7,687 bases of DNA. Origin: Phycisphaerales bacterium UBA854 (GTDB lineage: Bacteria > Planctomycetota > Phycisphaerae > Phycisphaerales > SM1A02). Numbering within the stretch: position 1 is the first letter of the stretch; each line of letters starts with the position of its first letter. The notes below the pieces were generated by a model, which had not been told where the DNA came from, made no database searches, and worked only from the letters and a program-made list of their open reading frames with translations. Position numbers and translations under genes: made by a program. The stretch covers positions 522-8,208 of the forward strand of contig DBGM01000010.1 of NCBI GenBank assembly GCA_002295885.1, given 5' to 3'. Positions 1 to 4,628 of this stretch are shown in pieces.

Positions 1-1
1 G

Positions 2-109
2 GACGAGAGAGCAAGCTGCATAATTGATGTGGCTACCTCAGGGTTTTCATTTACAAACCCGAGTCATATCACCTCCATCATTGTTGGTGATGATGGAGGT
101 GATACCTAA
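2..109 (+). CDS. Possible 3' end of an unrecognised AT-rich gene (partial)
   Basis: From base 2 this frame stays open for 35 codons and ends in TAA at 107-109; the other two plus frames stop within the first 27 bases. The readable tail is roughly DERASCIIDVATSGFSFTN then PSHITSIIVGDDGGDT. No family is recognised. Codons such as ATA, ATT, AGA and TCA are unlike the GC-ending codon use of the genes after base 790, which would fit transferred DNA. Against it: the frame is short, its 5' part is outside the window, and its last 12 codons coincide with a perfect 15-bp palindrome (67-104), so the open frame may be chance. Confidence 0.28.
   Translation, partial: DERASCIIDVATSGFSFTNPSHITSIIVGDDGGDT
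67..104. repeat. Perfect 15-bp inverted repeat (hairpin)
   Basis: The arm TATCACCTCCATCAT (67-81) is the exact reverse complement of ATGATGGAGGTGATA (90-104), with an 8-nt loop. There is no T-run after it on either strand, so it is not a classical intrinsic terminator. The left arm contains ATCACCTCC, like the 3' tail of 16S rRNA, and the right arm contains GGAGGTGAT, a strong ribosome-binding sequence. The hairpin lies directly before the phased repeat block and overlaps the end of the possible reading frame at 2-109. A smaller stem (GGGTTT 41-46 with AAACCC 55-60) sits just upstream. Confidence 0.8.
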
Positions 110-180
110 AGTTGGGTTTATAGGTAATAACAAATAAAGATATATACAGACTCATGCTCTTCTCTCGAAACACACTCGTC

Positions 181-213
181 TTCCCTAGGTAGACCTAAGT
201 CATACCTAGGGAA
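181..213. repeat. 10-bp inverted repeat within the phased array
   Basis: TTCCCTAGGT (181-190) pairs perfectly with ACCTAGGGAA (204-213) around a 13-nt loop that itself contains ACCTAAGT. It is the longest perfect hairpin in the array. Because CCTAGG is its own reverse complement, some pairing between motifs is automatic; the extra matched bases on both sides are what make this stem notable. Confidence 0.6.
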
Positions 214-370
214 ACCTAAGTAAAACCATATAGATATAAACCTATAAGTACCCTAAGGAAGACCTAAGGTTCCCCTAGGTACCCCTTTTAGATCTATCTC
301 TACTTATATACTTTTAGGAATCCTAAGGAGACCTAAGGGCAACCTTAGGTACCCCTAGATACCCCTTTGG
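184..370. repeat. Phased CCTAGG/CCTAAGG motif array, three ~70-bp units
   Basis: CCTAGG, CCTAAG(G) or CCTTAGG cores begin at 184, 194, 205, 215, 252, 263, 274, 322, 332 and 343. Weaker CCTATA, CCTTTT, CCTAGA and CCTTTGG versions begin at 241, 284, 354 and 364. Within clusters the step is 10 or 11 bp, about one helical turn. The clusters begin at 184, 252 and 322, giving a 68-70-bp higher period; each opens with a near-identical phrase such as CCTAAGGAGACCTAAG. Units 184-204 and 205-225 match at 17 of 21 positions. Such spacing places equivalent faces of the sites on one side of the helix, as at iteron, partition or recombinase arm sites. No protein that would bind it is visible here. Confidence 0.75.
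331..350 (+). repeat. 8-bp hairpin with GCAA (GNRA-type) loop
   Basis: ACCTAAGG (331-338) and CCTTAGGT (343-350) pair perfectly around GCAA, a GNRA-class tetraloop if transcribed from the plus strand. A matching weaker stem lies at 262-280 (ACCTAAGG with CCCTAGGT, one A-C mismatch, loop TTC) in the previous 70-bp unit. This is the main hint that the block may be transcribed as a structured RNA instead of acting only as DNA sites. Confidence 0.5.
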
Positions 371-400
371 TGTCTTCTCTTATCAACCCAACTTTAGATT

Positions 401-614
401 CTTGACCCTTGGGGGCAGACTGCTTCCCACCCAGTGCTGACCAAATCGACCTGGGGTCCTGAATACAGGGACATGTTTAGAGAGACGTGCCGGTCTCGTC
501 TCCCCCCGTACCCCCCTCTCGGGTGCAGTGCTGCACCCAAATGAACACAGCACGTCGTGGTGACGTGCTGCATACCAATCTGCATGCCACATGTGGCTGA
601 TCCCCCCTCCTCAA
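401..614. other. Gene-free stretch with clustered palindromes downstream of tRNA-Arg
   Basis: No gene is supported here. The stretch holds three close inverted repeats: GGGTGCAG/CTGCACCC (521-528 and 531-538), CAGCACGTC/GACGTGCTG (548-556 and 562-570) and the 12-bp palindrome GCCACATGTGGC (586-597). Base composition moves from the AT-rich block toward the GC-rich chromosome. It is the junction between the island and the tRNA gene, on the tRNA's 3' side. Two short open frames on the minus strand cross it but show no start signal or protein features. Confidence 0.5.
548..570 (-). terminator. Possible terminator of the tRNA-Arg gene
   Basis: On the minus strand, CAGCACGTC pairs with GACGTGCTG around a 5-nt loop and is followed by the T-rich TGTTCATTT. 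It lies about 45 bases past the tRNA 3' end in the direction of transcription. The T-tract is interrupted, so efficiency as an intrinsic terminator is uncertain. Confidence 0.4.
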
Positions 615-688
615 CGCCCCGAGCACGATTCGAACGTGCGACCTGCGGATTAGAAGTCCGCTGCTCTATCCAACTGAGCTACCGGGGC
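615..688 (-). tRNA. tRNA-Arg (anticodon UCU)
   Basis: The minus strand folds as a full cloverleaf of 74 nt. The acceptor GCCCCGG pairs with TCGGGGC (one G-U at 7-66), the D-arm is GCTC...GAGC, and the anticodon stem GCGGA/TCCGC carries the loop CTTCTAA, giving anticodon TCT. The T-arm GCACG-TTCGAAT-CGTGC is perfect and the discriminator is G. CCA is not encoded (TTG follows). UCU reads the AGA/AGG arginine codons. Its 3' end faces the AT-rich island, the side at which site-specific integrases normally insert. Confidence 0.95.
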
Positions 689-760
689 CGTGGTGATGTA
701 GATGGTACGAAGTTCGACCGCGAACGACATGAAACACCGTGCGGAACACCCCTCGGGCGC

Positions 761-787
761 TCCGCCGGCGGTCGACGCAACGGCGGA
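761..787 (-). terminator. Possible terminator after fldA
   Basis: TCCGCCG (761-767) and CGGCGGA (781-787) form a 7-bp GC stem with a 13-nt loop starting six bases past the fldA stop. No T-run follows on the minus strand, so this is only a candidate. Nothing else is visible between the flavodoxin stop and the tRNA gene. Confidence 0.25.
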
Positions 788-792
788 TTCGG

Positions 793-1320
793 TCAGGAGC
801 TTCCGACCTGGAGTTCGGCCAGTTCCTGCTTGATCTGGGCCACCCACTCGGTCACCCGCGACTCGGTCAGATCGGGCTGCTGCTCCTCGTCGATCGCCAG
901 GCCACAGAATCTGCCCTCGACCAGCGCGTCCGACGCTTCGAACTCGTGGGTGTCGGTCGGGGTGAACCCGATGTTGCCGCGGGCTCCTCGCTCGACGAGC
1001 TTACGGTACAGGATGCCCATGGCGTCCTGGTAGGTGTCCCGGTAGGCGTTCTGATCACCGAGGCCGAACATCGCCACCACCAGATCGAGGTCGACGGAAT
1101 CCAGGTCGTCGTAGACGTCGCTCCAGCCGTACTCCAACTGGCCGATGTCCCAGGTGGGAATGCCACAGATGAGAAGGTCCCACTGGTTGAGATCGGGGGC
1201 CGTCACCTGACAGACGTCGACGAGTTCGACCTCGAACTCCGGTTTGAGCTCCTCGACGATCGATTCAGCCACGTTTTCGGTGTTGCCCAGCAGGGTGCCG
1301 TAGATCAGTGCCGCTCGCAT
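793..1320 (-). CDS. fldA: Long-chain flavodoxin
   Basis: A 175-residue FMN-binding electron carrier of the long-chain flavodoxin class, a cytoplasmic one-electron donor that commonly replaces ferredoxin when iron is short. The phosphate-binding loop is GTLLGNTE (residues 8-15). The FMN-stacking tryptophan lies in GIPTWDIGQL (W57) and the stacking tyrosine in GLGDQNAY (Y93), followed by DAMGIL (99-104). The end FCGLAIDEEQQPDLTE (138-153) and WVAQIK (159-164) is typical of FldA. The usual T-x-T-G-N-T loop reads T-L-L-G-N-T here, so the middle hydroxyl residue is replaced by leucine. The start at 1320 is chosen because it begins the conserved MRAALIYGT strand and GGAG lies 13 bases upstream. The frame stays open further upstream, but that part does not resemble flavodoxin. 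It has its own promoter and no operon partner. Confidence 0.95.
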   Translation of the reverse strand: MRAALIYGTLLGNTENVAESIVEELKPEFEVELVDVCQVTAPDLNQWDLLICGIPTWDIGQLEYGWSDVYDDLDSVDLDLVVAMFGLGDQNAYRDTYQDAMGILYRKLVERGARGNIGFTPTDTHEFEASDALVEGRFCGLAIDEEQQPDLTESRVTEWVAQIKQELAELQVGSS

Positions 1321-1344
1321 GAGGATTTTCACTCCGTTCTCATA

Positions 1345-1361
1345 CGCCCGAACTCCGGGCG
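1345..1361 (-). promoter_or_regulatory. 5'-leader hairpin of fldA mRNA
   Basis: CGCCCG (1345-1350) and CGGGCG (1356-1361) form a 6-bp stem with a 5-nt loop. With the predicted -10 element at 1369-1374, transcription would begin only a base or two before the stem, so the mRNA would start with a hairpin. Such 5' stems can protect a transcript from decay. No Fur-box-like sequence is visible nearby. Confidence 0.4.
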
Positions 1362-1368
1362 AAACCGC

Positions 1369-1398
1369 AGTATAGCCGCCGCCGTCCGCCCCGGACAA
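1369..1398 (-). promoter_or_regulatory. Sigma70-type promoter of fldA
   Basis: On the minus strand, TTGTCC (1393-1398) and TATACT (1369-1374) are separated by 18 bp. The -10 matches the consensus at five of six positions and the -35 at four of six. The predicted transcript has a leader of about 40 nt before the fldA start. It is the clearest promoter in the window and shows that fldA need not be co-transcribed with the protease upstream. Confidence 0.55.
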
Positions 1399-1438
1399 AG
1401 GTCGCAGGGAATACACCGTGAAGATGCGAGAAACACGC

Positions 1439-1451
1439 CGGGGACGCCCCG
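1439..1451 (-). terminator. Possible terminator after the astacin-like gene
   Basis: CGGGG (1439-1443) and CCCCG (1447-1451) form a 5-bp GC stem with a 3-nt loop, starting nine bases past the protease stop. On the minus strand the sequence after it includes a short TTT. It lies between the protease stop and the fldA promoter, a sensible place for a terminator, but the stem is short. Confidence 0.3.
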
Positions 1452-1460
1452 AAACCGTAC

Positions 1461-2669
1461 TCAGAGACACTGGCCCCACGAGGCGATGACCGTCAGCAGA
1501 TCGTCGACGTCGTAGGGATCGCCCCAGTCCGCGATCACATTCAGGAGATCCGTCACGTTCACCAGACCGTCGCCGTCGATGTCCCCGGGACAGGGCTCAT
1601 TGAGGTCCCCCACCTGGATCTGGATCGCACAGGTGTTGTTGCCCTCGTCGGCATCCTCGTCGGAGGTCGTCGCCAGTACCCCGAGGTAGTAGATCCCGTC
1701 GGGCGTATCGCTGGGAATCACCACCTGCCTGTTGATGTAGGCGAACGCCCCGCTGAAGAGGTACTCGTAGAGCTCGAAGCCGAGGAACTGGTCCGCGGTC
1801 GTGATCACGTCGTCCTCCGAAAGCTGGATGCGGCCGTAGATGTCGGTCGCCGCCCAGTCGCCGTCGTTCTTGATGACCCCCGTGATGGAGATCGTGTCGC
1901 CGGGCTGGACCGTGGTGACATCCGCGTTGCAGAACAGCACCGTCGGGTCCGGAGAACCGCCCGGGTACAGGTAGTTCAGCGTCTGGATGTCCTTGGTGCT
2001 CATGTACGTGGCCTGGCCGATCTGGTTCTGGTACTGCTCGTAGCCGGGCTGGCAGGTCATGGTCTGGCAGCCGGTGGAGCAGTCGTAGGGGCCGTAGTGC
2101 ATCACCGACAGGAAGTCGTAGGACAGGTAGTTGAAGTTGCTGGCCACGTCGTAGTTGCCGTAGCACCCGCTGTCGATGCAGCCGTAGTTGACCTGGATGT
2201 AGTTGTTGCGGTCGCTTCGCTGCTGTGTGTGGTAGCGACCCAGCGCGTGGGTGAGCTCGTGCACGATCACGTAGGGAAGGTTGTAGTTGAACAGGCTCAG
2301 GTCCTGGCCGCCACCGAGCATGCCGACGTACGAGAAGTTGCCGCCCAGCGACTGGATGAAGATGTAGTTCTCCTCGTCCTCGCGCTCGATGAACCGCACC
2401 GGACTTACGTTCTCGATGAGATTCATCGCGTTGCGCACCCGGGTGCGGTTGGTGGAACTGATGTTGGTCGCGAACTGGTAGAACATCAGACCGTCGGTCC
2501 AGGTCCAGGGCACCAGGGCACCGCGCTCGCCCGACGGTTCCCCACCCGGCGGATAGAGGATCTCGCACGTCAACTGCTGACGCTGCTGGGCGATCGGAGG
2601 AATGATCTCCGCCATCCCCATGCTGCCGGTGACCAGCACCGTCGCGGCGATCGTGTGGATGGACTGCAT
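1461..2669 (-). CDS. Secreted astacin-family (M12A) zinc metalloprotease with CARDB-like and dockerin-like C-terminus
   Basis: About 402 residues. A weak signal peptide (hydrophobic AATVLVTGSMGMA, residues 7-20, without a basic start) indicates export. The catalytic domain (about 45-238) has the full astacin zinc motif HELTHALGRYHTQQRSDR: zinc ligands H137, H141 and H147, catalytic E138. It also has the Met-turn SVMHY (188-192), whose tyrosine is the usual fifth ligand. Residues about 240-353 look like a CARDB beta-sandwich (VQPGDTISITGVIKNDG). Residues 359-402 form a dockerin-like tail, CPGDIDGDGLVNVTDLL, with a second half (VDDLLTVIASWG) lacking a calcium loop. It would hydrolyse proteins outside the cell or at its surface; the substrate is unknown. 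I prefer the ATG at 2669 because AGGAG lies 8 bases before it; the ATG at 2675 (404 residues) has only 2 bases of spacing. The propeptide, if any, is very short. Confidence 0.9.
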   Translation of the reverse strand: MQSIHTIAATVLVTGSMGMAEIIPPIAQQRQQLTCEILYPPGGEPSGERGALVPWTWTDGLMFYQFATNISSTNRTRVRNAMNLIENVSPVRFIEREDEENYIFIQSLGGNFSYVGMLGGGQDLSLFNYNLPYVIVHELTHALGRYHTQQRSDRNNYIQVNYGCIDSGCYGNYDVASNFNYLSYDFLSVMHYGPYDCSTGCQTMTCQPGYEQYQNQIGQATYMSTKDIQTLNYLYPGGSPDPTVLFCNADVTTVQPGDTISITGVIKNDGDWAATDIYGRIQLSEDDVITTADQFLGFELYEYLFSGAFAYINRQVVIPSDTPDGIYYLGVLATTSDEDADEGNNTCAIQIQVGDLNEPCPGDIDGDGLVNVTDLLNVIADWGDPYDVDDLLTVIASWGQCL

Positions 2670-2675
2670 CGTCAT

Positions 2676-2861
2676 GGCTCCTGGTCATGGCGGTCGACGT
2701 GGCTGGGATTGATTCGAATGAACCCTCCCCCCGAACGGTTCACCTTACTTCGCCCGCCGGGCCGTCGGGAGCCCAAACCCGCAAATCAGTCCATTTCAGG
2801 AGGATACGGACCGCCTGGCCAGTAAAAAACGCCCTTCGTCCGTGCGGTCCCACCCCGTAGC
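2676..2861. promoter_or_regulatory. Divergent intergenic region between the protease and hisN
   Basis: This 186-bp gap must hold the start signals for both divergent genes, but I see no convincing -35/-10 pair on either strand. Present are: AGGAG near 2681-2685 (minus), which is the protease ribosome-binding site; AGGAGGAT at 2798-2805 (plus), a strong ribosome-binding sequence with no start codon in range; and an inverted repeat GGACCGC (2808-2814) with GCGGTCC (2844-2850) that would fold the hisN leader. TAAAAA at 2823-2828 could be a -10 element for hisN but lacks a -35 partner. Confidence 0.4.
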
Positions 2862-3665
2862 ATGGACCCCATGCCCCACGACTCCGACGCCCTCGCCCAA
2901 CGACTGCACTTCGCCCGACGACTGGCCGCCGAGATGGGCGCCGTCACCCTCGAGTACTTCCGGCGCGACGAACTGAACGTCGACCGCAAGACCGACGGTT
3001 CGATCGTCACCGAAGCCGACCGCGCCGCCGAAGCCCACGCCCGCGCGATGCTCGCCGAACACGCGCCCGACGACGGACTGCTCGGCGAGGAACACGGTGA
3101 ACTCGTCACCGACTCCCCCTGGCGATGGGTCGTCGATCCCATCGACGGCACCGTCTCCTTCGCGCGGGGCGTGCCGTCGTACGGCGTTCTGGTGGGCATC
3201 GAATACGAACACGATCCCGTCGGAGGCGTCATCCACCTGCCGGCGTGGAACGAGACCGTCTGGGGCGGACGCGAACTCGGCGCCTGGCACCAGCGCGACC
3301 GGGAGGCTCCCCGACCCGCCCGCGTCTCCGACACCCCGGCCCTCGACGACGCCATGGTCTGCACCACGACCTGGGACTACTTCCGGGACGGCGGCTGCAC
3401 CGGACTGCACGACCGGCTCGTCCGGGCCTGCACCACCCGCGGCTGGAGCGACTGCAGCGCCCACCTCCTGCTGGCCACCGGCCGCATCGATGCGGTGGTC
3501 GATCCCCTGCTTGCCCGCTGGGACATCAGCGCCTCCATCGCGGTGATCGAGGCCGCCGGCGGACGCGTCACCGACCTCGCCGGACAGCGTGATCCGGGAT
3601 GCCGCGGGGCGATCCTCAGCAACGGACCGCTGCACGAGCCGCTGCTGGCGCTGGCCACGCCCTGA
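2862..3665 (+). CDS. hisN: Histidinol-phosphatase, inositol monophosphatase family
   Basis: A 267-residue metal-dependent phosphatase of the IMPase fold. The metal-binding residues are visible: GEEHG (75-79, E76), DPIDGT (92-97, D92 and D95) and WDISAS (220-225, D221), with the RKTDGSIVTEAD segment at 42-53. HisN-type features are the FARGVP after DPIDGT (100-105) and the late WSDCSAHLLLATGR (195-208) before VVDP. This subgroup removes phosphate from L-histidinol phosphate in histidine synthesis; the wider family also contains inositol-phosphate and 3'-phosphoadenosine phosphatases, so the substrate is an inference. It acts in the cytoplasm and has no signal peptide. Two ATGs are possible (2862 and 2871); neither has a clear ribosome-binding site. 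No other his gene is nearby. The tRNA 29 bp downstream on the same strand is probably on the same transcript. Confidence 0.88.
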   Translation: MDPMPHDSDALAQRLHFARRLAAEMGAVTLEYFRRDELNVDRKTDGSIVTEADRAAEAHARAMLAEHAPDDGLLGEEHGELVTDSPWRWVVDPIDGTVSFARGVPSYGVLVGIEYEHDPVGGVIHLPAWNETVWGGRELGAWHQRDREAPRPARVSDTPALDDAMVCTTTWDYFRDGGCTGLHDRLVRACTTRGWSDCSAHLLLATGRIDAVVDPLLARWDISASIAVIEAAGGRVTDLAGQRDPGCRGAILSNGPLHEPLLALATP

Positions 3666-3678
3666 CCCGTCGGGGCGG

Positions 3679-3684
3679 TACACT
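3679..3684 (+). promoter_or_regulatory. Possible -10 element of the tRNA gene
   Basis: TACACT lies 10 bases before the tRNA 5' end and matches the -10 consensus at four of six positions, but no -35 is found at the right distance. It would allow expression of the tRNA independent of hisN. Weak. Confidence 0.22.
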
Positions 3685-3694
3685 TCATCCATCC

Positions 3695-3768
3695 GGGCTG
3701 GTAGCTCAGTGGTCTAGAGCAAGCGACTCATAATCGCCGGGTCGCAGGTTCGAATCCTGCCCAGCCTA
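3695..3768 (+). tRNA. tRNA with CAU anticodon (tRNA-Ile2 more likely than elongator tRNA-Met)
   Basis: A 74-nt cloverleaf: acceptor GGGCTGG with CCAGCCT (a G-U at 1-72), D-arm GCTC...GAGC, anticodon arm GCGA-CTCATAA-TCGC with anticodon CAT, T-arm GCAGG-TTCGAAT-CCTGC, discriminator A, CCA not encoded. Pair 27-43 is an A-C mismatch. The D-arm with GAGC and the lack of three G-C pairs in the anticodon stem exclude the initiator. The GCGACTCATAATCGC arm followed by GGTCGC resembles the bacterial minor isoleucine tRNA, whose C34 is changed to lysidine by TilS so that it reads AUA. Elongator tRNA-Met has the same anticodon, so identity cannot be fixed by eye. Confidence 0.9.
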
Positions 3769-3775
3769 TTGCCGA

Positions 3776-3807
3776 CGACGCGACCCCCGCCCCCGGGGGT
3801 CGCGTCG
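3776..3807. terminator. Strong GC hairpin between convergent units
   Basis: Two 14-nt arms (3776-3789 and 3794-3807) pair perfectly around CCCC. The hairpin begins eight bases past the tRNA and lies 23 bp from the stop of the convergent PEP-CTERM-like gene, so it is well placed to end transcription from both sides. No T-run follows on either strand, so it may act as an mRNA 3'-end stem or with a factor, not as a textbook intrinsic terminator. Confidence 0.6.
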
Positions 3808-3829
3808 CTGCATCGATGCCCCCCGGAGC

Positions 3830-4540
3830 TCAGACGCGGCGACCCCGACGCCACGCACAGCCGGCGAGACCCAGCAGCGCCAGCGCTCCGGGAGCGGGAA
3901 TCGTGGAGAAGTTCACGGTGGTCAGCAGCCTGCTGTTGCCACTGGACCAGTCGGGGAACATGCCGCCCGACGCCTCCGAACCCCGCAGTCGGAAGGTGAG
4001 GGAATAGGTCCCGGGCCCGAGCAGGATCGACGCTCCCGCCGCCGGGTCGATCGCGTCGTAGATTCGGCGGTGAACGGTGTCCGAACCCCGGCGGATCTCG
4101 AAGGAGCCGTTGGTGAGCCGAGCACTGTTCATGGACCAGGCGAACGAATAGTCCAGCTGCATCTCGTGATCGATGGTGAGCACCAGGGTGCTGTACATCA
4201 TTCCGGTGAAGTCGACCGGATCCGAATACATGCTGCCGTAGGACAGCCCCTGCGAAACGGTGTACCGCATCCCATCGTCGTACCGACCGACGGAACTCCA
4301 GGCGGTGCCGGCGGGATCGTCACCCGCCTCGGCCCGGGCCGCTCCCAGGGTGCTGCGTCTGTCCACGACGTATTCGTGCTCATCCTCGCTTCCCCCGAAG
4401 AACGGAACCCCGAATCCATCGTTCTCGTAGCGCAGTGACGCCTCAGAGAAGACCGAGCGCACATGGATTCCACCGAACGCGGACACGGTCGTCGCCAACA
4501 CGGAGCCGACCGCCAACATGGTCTTCATCGAGTGTTTCAT
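3830..4540 (-). CDS. PEP-CTERM-like sorted surface protein
   Basis: A 236-residue exported protein of unknown function. It has a signal peptide (MKHSMK, then a hydrophobic core to about residue 21) and a C-terminal tripartite sorting tail: IPAPG (214-218), a hydrophobic helix ALALLGLAGCAW (219-230) and RRGRR (231-235). This matches the PEP-CTERM class processed by exosortases, with PAPG in place of PEP, as is common in Phycisphaerae. The mature part is beta-rich, with GPGTYSLTFRLRG (175-187) near the end, a phrase frequent in such proteins. It is probably anchored to or passed through the outer envelope; binding partners are unknown. The start at 4540 is chosen because AAGGAG lies 6 bases upstream and the basic signal-peptide start begins there; 16 open codons before it lack a signal. 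No exosortase gene is in the window. A promoter and palindrome lie upstream, so it is likely its own unit. Confidence 0.85.
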   Translation of the reverse strand: MKHSMKTMLAVGSVLATTVSAFGGIHVRSVFSEASLRYENDGFGVPFFGGSEDEHEYVVDRRSTLGAARAEAGDDPAGTAWSSVGRYDDGMRYTVSQGLSYGSMYSDPVDFTGMMYSTLVLTIDHEMQLDYSFAWSMNSARLTNGSFEIRRGSDTVHRRIYDAIDPAAGASILLGPGTYSLTFRLRGSEASGGMFPDWSSGNSRLLTTVNFSTIPAPGALALLGLAGCAWRRGRRV

Positions 4541-4600
4541 CTTCTTCTCCTTGCGTGGAAGGCCACCCCAATCAGGCGGCACACCCAAGAAAGACGAGGA

Positions 4601-4627
4601 CGATCGGTTCAGACATCGAACCGATCG
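4601..4627. promoter_or_regulatory. Perfect 10-bp palindrome upstream of the PEP-CTERM-like gene
   Basis: CGATCGGTTC (4601-4610) and GAACCGATCG (4618-4627) are perfect inverted arms with a 7-nt spacer. On the minus strand the site abuts a candidate -10, so the transcription start would fall within its right arm, as at an operator. On the plus strand the arms are followed by ATTTATTT, which looks like an intrinsic terminator that would block antisense transcription into the lipoprotein operon. Either reading is possible. Confidence 0.5.
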
Positions 4628-4628
4628 A

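Larger units (their letters stand above)
106..397. repeat. 292-bp block bounded by 13-bp inverted repeats
   Basis: CTAAAGTTGGGTT at 106-118 is the exact reverse complement of AACCCAACTTTAG at 385-397. Pairing continues after one mismatch for three more base pairs (120-122 with 381-383). The enclosed DNA is AT-rich and full of CCTAGG/CCTAAGG motifs. The ends could be the terminal inverted repeats of a small non-autonomous element, or the closing stem of a folded RNA. No target-site duplication is visible next to the ends and no transposase is in the window, so the mobile-element reading is unproven. Confidence 0.6.

Noticed and set aside
184..370. CRISPR array
   Set aside because: Repeats are degenerate, only 6-21 bp, with no unique spacers of uniform length and no cas genes.
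184..370. Telomere-like CCCTAA repeats
   Set aside because: Units are palindromic CCTAGG/CCTAAGG spaced 10-11 bp apart, not head-to-tail CCCTAA hexamers.
1..400. Replication origin (oriC)
   Set aside because: AT-rich with repeats, but no DnaA-box-like TTATNCACA sequence and no dnaA or dnaN gene nearby; the sites are a different motif.
383..592. Short minus-strand open frame of 69 codons between the island and tRNA-Arg
   Set aside because: No ribosome-binding site, starts inside a 12-bp palindrome and ends inside the right-hand inverted repeat; composition does not look like a protein. An overlapping 63-codon frame is equally unconvincing.
557..1033. Plus-strand open frame running through the tRNA-Arg gene into fldA
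   Set aside because: It crosses a tRNA and lies antisense to a clear flavodoxin; long antisense frames are expected in GC-rich DNA. The same applies to the frame at 739-1515.
1597..2688. Long minus-strand frame overlapping the astacin-like gene
   Set aside because: Rich in Arg, His, Pro and Gly with no domain; it is the +1-frame shadow of the protease, whose frame holds all catalytic motifs. The plus frame at 2097-2825 is likewise antisense shadow.
2796..3692. Long minus-strand frame opposite hisN
   Set aside because: Gly/Val/Asp-rich antisense translation of a gene with intact phosphatase motifs.
3776..3807. Attachment site or recombination site after the CAU tRNA
   Set aside because: The palindrome is simply a GC-rich hairpin between convergent genes, with no repeat of the tRNA 3' end and no foreign DNA beyond it.
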